Shown: positions 42,754-50,231 of the stretch, piece after piece
Layout: each line of letters begins with the position of its first letter
Position numbering within the stretch: position 1 is the stretch's first letter
NCBI RefSeq assembly: GCF_014645815.1
Contig: NZ_BMML01000013.1
Location: 62,001-126,000, forward strand
Direction: 5' to 3'
Length of the DNA: 64,000 bases
Origin: Streptomyces fuscichromogenes
GTDB taxonomy: Bacteria > Actinomycetota > Actinomycetes > Streptomycetales > Streptomycetaceae
Position numbers and translations under genes: made by a program
Notes under the pieces: generated by a model
What the model was told of the DNA's origin: nothing
Database searches by the model: none
Seen by the model: the letters and a program-made list of their open reading frames with translations, nothing else

Positions 42754-45603
42754 CTACGGCAGATCGCCCGGGCTCCCGGCGAGAGCCTGCTCCGTCCAGA
42801 TGCACTTACCGGCCTCGGTGTAGCGGGTACCCCACCGCTGGCACAGGGCCGCCACGAGTTGCAGACCGCGCCCGCCCTCGTCCGTGTCCGATGCCCGGCG
42901 CACCCGGGGGGTGGTCAGGCTCCCGTCGGAGACTTCGCACATCAAGGTGGTGCTGAGCAGCAGTCGCAGGCGCACGGGGCCCTTGGCGTGCCGTACGACG
43001 TTGCCGACCAGCTCGCTTGCGACGAGTTCGGTCGTCGTCAGCAGATCGTCCAGGCCCCAGACGTCGAGTTGCTCCCGGATGTGTTTCCGGGCCTGCCCTG
43101 CCGCCCGCGGGTCCTCGGGAAGCTGCCAGGAGGCCATCCGGTCGTCGGGGAGCGCGTGCACACGAGCGGCCAGGAGAGCGGCGTCGTCGCTGGTCGTGAG
43201 CTGCTCGTCACGGAGCAGCTCACGCGTGACGGTGTCGCACAGGGACTCCAGATCCACCCGGTCGGCCCCGCGCAGGAGTTCCTGGAGATCAGCCATGCCC
43301 CGGTCGATCTCACGATGTGCTGATTCGACCAGGCCGTCCGTGTACATCACCAGCAGGCTCTCGTCGGGCAGCGTCAACTCAAGCGTTTCGAACGGAGGTT
43401 GCGCCACCCCGAGCGGAAGGTTCGGAGGCAGGTCCGGGAAGTACACGACGCCGTCGGGCTCGATGACGGCCGGCGGTGGATGGCCCGCTCCGGTGAGGCC
43501 GCACGTCCGGGTGGTGGAATCGTAGACCGCGTACAGGCAGGTGGCGTAGGAGTCCTCCCCCATGCCGCTCACGATGTCGTTGAGGTGGAACATGACCTCG
43601 TCGGGAGGCAGTTCCAGGTCGGCCAAGGTGGCGACGGCCGTCCGCAGCCGCCCCATGGTCGCCGCTTCGGACAGGCCGTGACCCATGACGTCCCCCACGA
43701 CGAGGGCGACCCGCCCGGCGGAGAGCGGGATCACGTCGTACCAGTCGCCGCCCACGTTCATGCCCCGTCCCGCCGGGAGAAAGCGTGCGGCGGCCGTGCA
43801 CGCCGCCACTCCGGGCAGCCGTCTGGGGAGGAGTCCGCGTTGCAGTTCCTGGGCGCGGGTGTGCTCGGCGTCGTAGAGCCGTGCCCGCTCCAGAGCGTGT
43901 GCGACCAGGGCGCTGATCGCGGTCAGCAGGGTCTTCTCGTCCGGGCTGAAGCCTCGGGGCAGGTCGAAGGAGATCGTGCAGACGGCGAACGTGCGCCCGG
44001 AGGCGGTCAGCGGAAGGAACGCCCAGGCCTGCTTGCCCGCCAGGCGTGGCCGCTCCCGCAGGTTCGGATAGCGCCGGGCGTACTCCCGCGCCGAGGAGAA
44101 GAACAGCGGCGCCGCGGTCAGTACCGCGTCGCCGACAGGATCGCCCGCCACGACCTCCAGGCCCTCGATCTCGTCGAGCAGGGCATCGGGGTACCCGAAG
44201 GCTCCGATGACCTCGGCCCGGCCCCCCTCGACGGCGATCACGGCCAGGCCGGTGGCGCCGAAGGACGGCAGCGCCCGCCCCGCTACCACGTCCACCACCT
44301 CGCTGGACGTCTGCGCCCTGGCGAGTGCCGCGGTGAGTTCGGTGATCCGGGCCGAGCGCTCCGCCGCGGACCGGTCGGCGGCGGCCCGTTCCGCCTCGCG
44401 CCGTCGCCGCTCGGTGACATCCGTGAGGTAGAGGGTGAGTCCGTCGGGCCCTGGCACGAGTCGCAGATGGTGTGTGCGCCCCGGCGCCATGCGCACGTCG
44501 AAGCCGATCGGGGCGGCCGCGGCGGCGGCCTCGCGGCAGCGGGGTTCCAGGTCGGGAACGGCTTGGACAGCCGGCAGCTCCCACAGCACGTGCCCGCAGG
44601 CCTCGGTCTGGGACGCGCCGAGCGTGCGCTCGGCCTCCAGGTTGACGAAGACGATCCGCCAGTCGTCGTCGACCAGTACGAACCCGTCGCTCATGTGGCG
44701 CAGAGCACGGCCGAGCGCGTCCTGCGCGGTACGGCACTCGCTGCTGTCCCAGGACACCCCGACCCCGCGTACCGGTTCCCCTTCGTCGTCGTATATCACC
44801 CACCCGCGAGCCTGTGTCCAGCCATAGCCACCGCCCGGCCGCCGCTCCCGGTACTCGACCTCGTAGGGAACTCCGTCGCGGACCGCCCGCTCCGCCGCGG
44901 CGAGCGTCGACGGCAGGTCGTCGGGGTGGATGGCCTTCATCCAGCTCTCGATCCGGGGCTCGTAGTCCTCCGGTACCCTGCCGTGGACAGACGTTTCATG
45001 TCCGTCCCAGATCAGGCCTCCCGTGCGGATGTCCCACTCCCACGTCCCGATCGGGACGTCCCTCATCGCCTGGCGGAGGCGGCCGCCGGCCAGGTGGTCC
45101 TGCTCCTGCGCTGTCGCACGGGCGACCGGCGGCGCCTGTCCCAGCCGCTCCTCGGTCCAGGCGACCACGGCCCGTACGAACTCCCACTGCTCCACGGTGG
45201 GCCCGGTGCCGGTACCGCTCAGTACCGTGATCGCACCGATGGCGCGTTCCCCGCGGAACAGCGGGATCGAAGCCAGCCCGCCGGCGGGCCAGGGCCAGGC
45301 TGACGGTCCAGGAGAGTCACCCGGCGATGCGGGGACCCATACCGCGCCGCCCTCGCACACAGCGCGTACCGAGGCAGCCGAGCCTTCCTGCTCGTCCAGG
45401 ATGTCCCAGGAACGGAGCAGGGCCGGGGGCAACCCGAGCGACGTCACAAGGCGCAGCGCCGACGTGGGACCACGCAGGTGGACGGCACCGCCCAAGCCGT
45501 CCAACTCCCCCACCAGGTGCAGGAGCCCCAACCGAAAGATCTCGGTCTCCGTGATCCCCTGATCCGTGCTATCCAGCAGTGCCAGCCGCGCCTTCGCACC
45601 CAT
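42754..45603 (-). CDS. GAF/PAS sensor PP2C phosphatase with histidine-kinase-like ATPase domain
   Basis: A 949-aa soluble signalling protein. Approximate order: GAF (25-170), PAS (190-305), PAS (310-415), short coiled region (415-450), GAF (450-600), SpoIIE-type PP2C phosphatase (620-815) and HATPase_c (830-940). PP2C metal aspartates are visible in GGDWYDVIPL, VVGDVMGHG, MYTDGLVES and TTSDDAALL. The ATPase has an N-box (ELVGNVVRHA) and G-box (DEGGRGLQLV), as in RsbW-like anti-sigma kinases. It probably dephosphorylates an anti-anti-sigma factor and binds a partner, linking a sensed signal to sigma-factor activity. ATG at 45603 was chosen over one at 45657. No partner gene is adjacent. Confidence 0.85.
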   Translation of the reverse strand: MGAKARLALLDSTDQGITETEIFRLGLLHLVGELDGLGGAVHLRGPTSALRLVTSLGLPPALLRSWDILDEQEGSAASVRAVCEGGAVWVPASPGDSPGPSAWPWPAGGLASIPLFRGERAIGAITVLSGTGTGPTVEQWEFVRAVVAWTEERLGQAPPVARATAQEQDHLAGGRLRQAMRDVPIGTWEWDIRTGGLIWDGHETSVHGRVPEDYEPRIESWMKAIHPDDLPSTLAAAERAVRDGVPYEVEYRERRPGGGYGWTQARGWVIYDDEGEPVRGVGVSWDSSECRTAQDALGRALRHMSDGFVLVDDDWRIVFVNLEAERTLGASQTEACGHVLWELPAVQAVPDLEPRCREAAAAAAPIGFDVRMAPGRTHHLRLVPGPDGLTLYLTDVTERRRREAERAAADRSAAERSARITELTAALARAQTSSEVVDVVAGRALPSFGATGLAVIAVEGGRAEVIGAFGYPDALLDEIEGLEVVAGDPVGDAVLTAAPLFFSSAREYARRYPNLRERPRLAGKQAWAFLPLTASGRTFAVCTISFDLPRGFSPDEKTLLTAISALVAHALERARLYDAEHTRAQELQRGLLPRRLPGVAACTAAARFLPAGRGMNVGGDWYDVIPLSAGRVALVVGDVMGHGLSEAATMGRLRTAVATLADLELPPDEVMFHLNDIVSGMGEDSYATCLYAVYDSTTRTCGLTGAGHPPPAVIEPDGVVYFPDLPPNLPLGVAQPPFETLELTLPDESLLVMYTDGLVESAHREIDRGMADLQELLRGADRVDLESLCDTVTRELLRDEQLTTSDDAALLAARVHALPDDRMASWQLPEDPRAAGQARKHIREQLDVWGLDDLLTTTELVASELVGNVVRHAKGPVRLRLLLSTTLMCEVSDGSLTTPRVRRASDTDEGGRGLQLVAALCQRWGTRYTEAGKCIWTEQALAGSPGDLP

Positions 45604-45694
45604 GTCCCTTACGGTACCCTCGCGGATTTTTTGCGGCATTTGGCATATTGCGTTCACCGGCCGAAGGGGTTGCCCGTAGCCCCGTCCGCGGTGC

Positions 45695-46327
45695 TCACGC
45701 CCGGCCGGACGAGGAGTCCGCCACCCCGGATCGCGTGACCTGCTCGACGGTGGACGGATGCTCCGACATCAGGGCAGTGGCCAGGTTCTTGACCGTCTCG
45801 GCGAGACGGTCGGGGCGGCCGTCCGGACACAGCAGACGGACGAGGTCCGCGTCGAAGGCCGCCAGGAGAGCGTGGGCCGTCGCCTCGGCGTCACCCACCC
45901 GAACCATGGCGAGCAACCCGGATACGTGCCGGTGCCAGGCCAGATACGTCGGGCTGGTGAACCGACCCGGCCCACAGGCCTGTTCATGGGCCGCGAAGAG
46001 CGACACATGGCGCGCGGCCAGGTCGGCCAGCGCGTCCAGGAACGCGCGCAGTCGGGGCAGCGGTGCCGCTCCGGGGCCCAGCGGAGGGGGGCCCGTTTCG
46101 ATGTCCTGGTTCAGGGTCTCGGTGCGTTCTTCCACGAGGGCCGCGAAGAGCCCTGTCCGGTTTCCGAAGCGCCGGAAGACCGTGCCCTTGCCCACGCCCG
46201 CCTGCGCGGCGACCCGGTCCAGCGAAATGTGCTCGGCGCCGTGTTCGACCAGCAGTTTCTCGGTCGCGCGCAGCACGGCGACTCGGTTGCGGGCCGCGTC
46301 GGACCGCTCCGTGCGGGACTCCGTCAT
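45695..46327 (-). CDS. TetR-family repressor of the divergent quinone oxidoreductase
   Basis: A 210-aa TetR regulator; helix-turn-helix near residues 30-55 (LDRVAAQAGVGKGTVFRRFGNRTGLFAAL). The C-terminal domain (DALADLAARHVSLFAAHEQACG, TYLAWHRHVSGLL) is the tetracyclin-repressor-like type often paired with oxidoreductases. It diverges from the quinone oxidoreductase gene, with two matching palindromes between them. Confidence 0.87.
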   Translation of the reverse strand: MTESRTERSDAARNRVAVLRATEKLLVEHGAEHISLDRVAAQAGVGKGTVFRRFGNRTGLFAALVEERTETLNQDIETGPPPLGPGAAPLPRLRAFLDALADLAARHVSLFAAHEQACGPGRFTSPTYLAWHRHVSGLLAMVRVGDAEATAHALLAAFDADLVRLLCPDGRPDRLAETVKNLATALMSEHPSTVEQVTRSGVADSSSGRA

Positions 46328-46359
46328 GGCGGGACTCTCCGAAATGCGGGTTGGACAAT

Positions 46360-46410
46360 CGGACTACCGGTCCGAATAATATCCCAGGAAGGAATCGGAC
46401 CGCCGGTCCG
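46360..46410. promoter_or_regulatory. Two TetR operators
   Basis: CGGACTACCGGTCCG (46360-46374) and CGGACCGCCGGTCCG (46396-46410), the second a perfect palindrome around a central C. They are 36 bp apart in the 108-bp gap between the TetR and oxidoreductase genes, placed to repress both. Confidence 0.75.
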
Positions 46411-46435
46411 TTTGGTCGGCCCTTCGGGAGGCAGC

Positions 46436-47392
46436 ATGCGCGCATACGTCATCGACCCGGACCGCTCACCCGCCTACGTACGGATGGCGGAAGTACCGGA
46501 GCCGCAGCCAGGACCCCAGGAGGTGCTGGTGGAAGTCCGGCACATCTCGGTGAACCGGGCCGAGCCGCTGCTCGCGCGAGGCATTCCGTACGGCGCCGGT
46601 CGCGGCACCGACCCCGCCGGCACCGTCCACGGCTTCGACTTCTCCGGTGTCGTGCTGGAGACGACCGAGGGGGGACCCGCCGTCGGCGAGCGGGTGGTCG
46701 CCTGGGGTCACGGGGGCTGGGCACAGCGTGCGACCGCCCACATGGAAGACCTCGCCGTGGTGCCGGAGGGTGCCGACCTGGCCGAGGCGGCCGCCCTGCC
46801 GGTGGCGGGTCTCACCGCACTGCGCACGGTGCGAGCCGGCGGGGCGGTACTGGGACGCCGGGTGCTGGTCACCGGGGCGTCGGGCGGTGTGGGCCGATAC
46901 GCCGTCCAGCTGGCCGCGCTCGCCGGCGCTTTCGTCATCGCCTCGGTCGGCTCGGCGGAACGGGGCGAGGGGCTGCGCGAACTGGGCGCCGACCAGGTGG
47001 TCGTCGGCCTTGACGGAGTGACCGAGCCCGTGGACCTGGTGCTCGACAACGTGGGAGGCCCTCAACTTCTCGCCGCCTACAACCTGTTGGCGCCCGGTGG
47101 CAGTCTGCTGCTCATCGGTGCGGCATCGGGTGAGACCACCGTGCTCCCTCCCAACGGCCTGTTCGCCTTCGGCAAGTCCCGCACGGTCAGCGCCGTCGGC
47201 GGGGACTTCAGCCGCTTCAGCGGGAACGGCGACCCGCTCGGCCCCGACCTGCGCTTCCTGATCCGGCTCCTGGCCCAGGGCCGGCTGAAGGCCGAGGTCG
47301 GTTGGCGTGGCTCGTGGGAGCGACTCGACGACGCGTACGAGGAGCTGTTCAGCCGCAAGGTGGCCGGAAAGGCCGTACTCGACGTCGCCTGA
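46436..47392 (+). CDS. Zinc-independent quinone oxidoreductase / MDR-family NADP oxidoreductase
   Basis: A 318-aa medium-chain reductase. N-terminal GroES-like domain (EVPEPQPGPQEVLVEVRHISVNRAEPLL), then the Rossmann motif VLVTGASGGVGRYAVQLAALAGA and LVLDNVGGPQLLAAY. No structural or catalytic zinc ligands are visible, which fits the QOR subgroup that reduces quinones or enones with NADPH. GGGAGG lies 7-8 nt before the ATG. TetR-controlled members often respond to electrophile or drug stress. Confidence 0.85.
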   Translation: MRAYVIDPDRSPAYVRMAEVPEPQPGPQEVLVEVRHISVNRAEPLLARGIPYGAGRGTDPAGTVHGFDFSGVVLETTEGGPAVGERVVAWGHGGWAQRATAHMEDLAVVPEGADLAEAAALPVAGLTALRTVRAGGAVLGRRVLVTGASGGVGRYAVQLAALAGAFVIASVGSAERGEGLRELGADQVVVGLDGVTEPVDLVLDNVGGPQLLAAYNLLAPGGSLLLIGAASGETTVLPPNGLFAFGKSRTVSAVGGDFSRFSGNGDPLGPDLRFLIRLLAQGRLKAEVGWRGSWERLDDAYEELFSRKVAGKAVLDVA

Positions 47393-47426
47393 GCGCGTCC
47401 GAGACAAAACCGCGCGGCGCACAGCC

Positions 47427-47846
47427 ATGAGCGGCCCCCTCGACCCCGAGCGGGTTCCGCCCCCCTTCTACCCACTGCCCCGTCCCGACCAGGAGATCGT
47501 CGTGGCCGATCGCCACTTGTTCGTCGTCCTGAGCAACTCCGCCCCCGGACAGGACGACGAGTTCAACCGCTGGTACGACAACACCCACATCCCCCAGGTC
47601 CTGAAGATCCCCGGCTGGAACTCCGTCCAGCGCTACCGACTGCATCCGGCCCGGCTCAACGACCAGGTCGCGCCCGGCCCCCACCAGTACATGGCGCTCT
47701 GGGACATCGAGGGCGACCCGGCTGCCGCCTTCGCGGCCCACGACGAGTTCGCCGGCCGGGGCGAGATCGACTTCACCTCCGCCATCGACCTCTCCTCCGG
47801 CACCGCCTGGACCTTCAGCCCGATCGGCGACCGCCACAGCGGCTGA
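47427..47846 (+). CDS. Small EthD/dimeric alpha-beta-barrel-like protein
   Basis: A 139-aa protein; the part RHLFVVLSNSAPGQDDEFNRWYDNTHIPQVLKIPGW followed by HQYMALWDIEGDP resembles the ferredoxin-like dimeric barrel of EthD and related small proteins. No catalytic assignment. It follows the quinone oxidoreductase by 34 nt and may be co-transcribed. The ribosome site before the ATG is weak; GTG at 47502 is an alternative that would keep the folded domain. Confidence 0.65.
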   Translation: MSGPLDPERVPPPFYPLPRPDQEIVVADRHLFVVLSNSAPGQDDEFNRWYDNTHIPQVLKIPGWNSVQRYRLHPARLNDQVAPGPHQYMALWDIEGDPAAAFAAHDEFAGRGEIDFTSAIDLSSGTAWTFSPIGDRHSG

Positions 47847-47847
47847 C

Positions 47848-47889
47848 CCGAGGCCGGCGGAGCCGTCCCGGTTCCCGGCCGGCCCTCGG
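47848..47889 (+). terminator. Hairpin after the EthD-like gene
   Basis: CCGAGGCCGGC (47848-47858) pairs with GCCGGCCCTCGG (47878-47889) apart from one bulged base, immediately after the stop codon. Likely terminator facing the converging GH127 gene about 170 bp away. Confidence 0.55.
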
Positions 47890-48058
47890 CCACGGAACGG
47901 CGGGTCGTCGTGGACAAGTCCCGGGCAGCCGGACTTCGCCTCATCCACCAGGCGCCGCCCGCCCCGCAGGCCCGCCGTGCCCATTCAGGTCGCGGCGGCC
48001 GCTCAGCCCGCTGACGCGGGTCAATCCGTCGCCGGGGCGAGTCCCGCATACGTGCGAC

Positions 48059-49978
48059 TCATCGCCGCGAGCCGGCAACCGGAACCCACACCCGCATGGC
48101 GCCCGGTTCCCGGTTGGCCCACGCGCAGTACGGAACGGCCGTGAGCCTGACGGCCGCCCCCTCCTCTCGCGGCGCCCGGTCGTGCCGCTGGTAGGGCCAT
48201 GGGCCGGGGCCGCCGCCGGGCAGCACGCGCCCCGTGGCGCCTACTGTGACAACGTTGCCGAGCAGGCCCGGTGGTGTCTGCTCGGTAAGCGGTTCGGTCA
48301 GGTCCAGGGCGACGGTGTCGGGGTCCAGGCGGCCCGGTTGGTCGGTCTGCTCCAGGCAGTACACCAAGGGGCCGCGCTCGATGGCGGCACAGCCGCGCAC
48401 CGCGTCCACGAGCGGGGGCGGGACGGTCAGGCGGGGGCGTATCGCCAGGTCGAGCCGGATGGTGTCGCCCGGGCGGAAACGGCGTGTGACGCGCAGCCAG
48501 CCGTTCTCCTGCCGGTCGTGCGTGGCCACGTCGTTCACGGTCAGGGTGTGATCCGTGCACCAGGACGGCAGGCGCAGCGAAAGGGTTCGGGAGGTGTCGG
48601 GGGCCTGCTCGACGGTCACCGTCACCGTGCCCTGCCACGGGTATGCGGTGGCCACCCGCACGGTGAGGTCTTCGCCGCCGTAGGCGCCCGTGGCGTACTG
48701 GTGCAGTTGGAGGCCGCCCGGGTCGGTGGTGGCGACGTAGTGGTGCAGGCTGGCGAGCAGGCGCATGGCATTGGGTGGGCAGCAGGCGCAGCGGAACCAC
48801 GGGGTGCGATGAGCGCTCTGGTCGCCGAAGCGCTCCTGGGAACGGGACCTGTGGTGCAGCGGGTTGACGTACATCCAGGTCCGCCCGTCCAGACCGACGC
48901 CGCTCAGGAAGCCGTTGAACAGGGTGCGCTCGACGAGGTCGGAGTAGCGGGCGTCGCCCGTGAGCAGGGCCATCCGCCAGCTGAAGTGAACGGAGGCGAT
49001 GGCCGCGCAGGTCTCGGCGTAGGCGCGGTCGGCCGGCAGTTCGTGGGTGTCACCGAAGGACTCCCAGTCGTGACGGGAGCCCACACCGCCGGTGAGATAG
49101 GTCCTGGTGGCCACCATGTCGTGCCACAACCGCTCCAGCGCGTGCCGCAGTCCGGGCTCACCGGACTCGATCGCCAGGTCGGCCGCGCCGGCCAGGAGGT
49201 AGAGCTGGCGCACCGCGTGACCGGCCACCTCGTCGGCTTCCCGGATCGGGGTGTGGTCCTGCCAGTAGGCGGCCCCCGGGTCACGGTCGTGCCCGCGGTC
49301 GGCGCCCGCGGCGAGAGTGCCGTGTCCGCGCCGGTCCAGGAAGTAGCGGGCGAGGTCCAGGTAGCGGATCTCATCCGTGGCTCGGTACAGCTCGATGAGA
49401 GCGGTTTCGATCTCGGGGTGGCCGCACACCGCGTCCACCTGCTTGCCGGGGCCGAAGACGGAGTCGATGTGGTCGGCCAGGCGGCAGGCCACGTCCAGCA
49501 GGCGCCGTCCGCCGGTCGCCCGGTGGTGGGCGACGGCGGCCTGCATCAGGTGCCCGGCGCAGTAGAGCTCGTGCCCCCAGCCCAGCTCGGTCCACTCCTG
49601 CGCGCCGCCGAGTTGGTAGTACGTCTGGAGGTAGCCGTCCGCGCGCTGGGCGGCGGAGATCAGTGCGACTGTCCGCTCCACCTCGGCGGCGAGCTCGGAT
49701 CCGGGGTCGTCGGCCAGCTGCCAGCACGCGGCCTCCAGCCACTTGTAGACATCGGAGTCCTGGAACTGGAAGTCGCCCGTGAACACCGGCGGAGCCCCGG
49801 TGGAACGCTCCGCGGCCGCGCGCAGGTTCGCGAGGTTCCCGGCTTTCTCCAAGCACCGCGGACCCTCCGGGACGGAGACCTCGGCATTGGTCCGACGACG
49901 CTCGGCCCAGAAACCACCGTCGATCCGGCAGAGGGCGGCGGAACGCAGGACAGGACTCGCTCCCGGGCCGGGGCACAC
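48059..49978 (-). CDS. GH127 beta-L-arabinofuranosidase
   Basis: A 639-aa GH127 (HypBA1-like) enzyme. Metal-site residues are visible as Glu322-x-Cys324 (AETCAAIAS) and the cluster Cys397-Ala-Cys399-Cys400 (FRCACCPPNAMR), where family knowledge makes a zinc-bound cysteine the nucleophile. GVGSRHDWESFGDTHELPADRAY contains the usual acid/base region. An alpha/alpha barrel is followed by a beta-sandwich. No signal peptide: it acts on imported beta-L-arabinofuranosides. GTG at 49978 is the first canonical start but has no ribosome site. An in-frame CTG at 50005 has AAGGAG 6 nt upstream and may be the true start. Operator G lies just before it. Confidence 0.87.
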   Translation of the reverse strand: MCPGPGASPVLRSAALCRIDGGFWAERRRTNAEVSVPEGPRCLEKAGNLANLRAAAERSTGAPPVFTGDFQFQDSDVYKWLEAACWQLADDPGSELAAEVERTVALISAAQRADGYLQTYYQLGGAQEWTELGWGHELYCAGHLMQAAVAHHRATGGRRLLDVACRLADHIDSVFGPGKQVDAVCGHPEIETALIELYRATDEIRYLDLARYFLDRRGHGTLAAGADRGHDRDPGAAYWQDHTPIREADEVAGHAVRQLYLLAGAADLAIESGEPGLRHALERLWHDMVATRTYLTGGVGSRHDWESFGDTHELPADRAYAETCAAIASVHFSWRMALLTGDARYSDLVERTLFNGFLSGVGLDGRTWMYVNPLHHRSRSQERFGDQSAHRTPWFRCACCPPNAMRLLASLHHYVATTDPGGLQLHQYATGAYGGEDLTVRVATAYPWQGTVTVTVEQAPDTSRTLSLRLPSWCTDHTLTVNDVATHDRQENGWLRVTRRFRPGDTIRLDLAIRPRLTVPPPLVDAVRGCAAIERGPLVYCLEQTDQPGRLDPDTVALDLTEPLTEQTPPGLLGNVVTVGATGRVLPGGGPGPWPYQRHDRAPREEGAAVRLTAVPYCAWANREPGAMRVWVPVAGSRR

Positions 49979-50033
49979 CGGCCCGGCGGGCTGTGTGGCG
50001 TTCAGCGCGGTCTCCTTCGCAGAGGATCTGATA

Positions 50034-50078
50034 GAAAACGTTTACCATCATCCTATGGGTCACCACGCGCTCCCACAA
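50034..50078 (-). promoter_or_regulatory. GH127 promoter with LacI-family operator G
   Basis: Read on the minus strand: TTGTGG (50078-50073), a 17-bp spacer, TAGGAT (50055-50050), then GGTAAACGTTTTC with core AAACGTTT at 50036-50043. The architecture is the same as at promoters B, C, D, F and H. Confidence 0.72.
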
Positions 50079-50231
50079 GAGCCGACGGAAGGGCTCACCA
50101 CGCGGCCGGAAGTGGCCGGGCAGCCGGGAGGTTGCAGCGGCGCCGGCCGGGAGACTGCGCCAGACCCGGAAGGTGGCGCGGTACGACCCTCACCCGATGC
50201 CCGCCGGACTGTCACGGGGGCCGGGGTCCCG

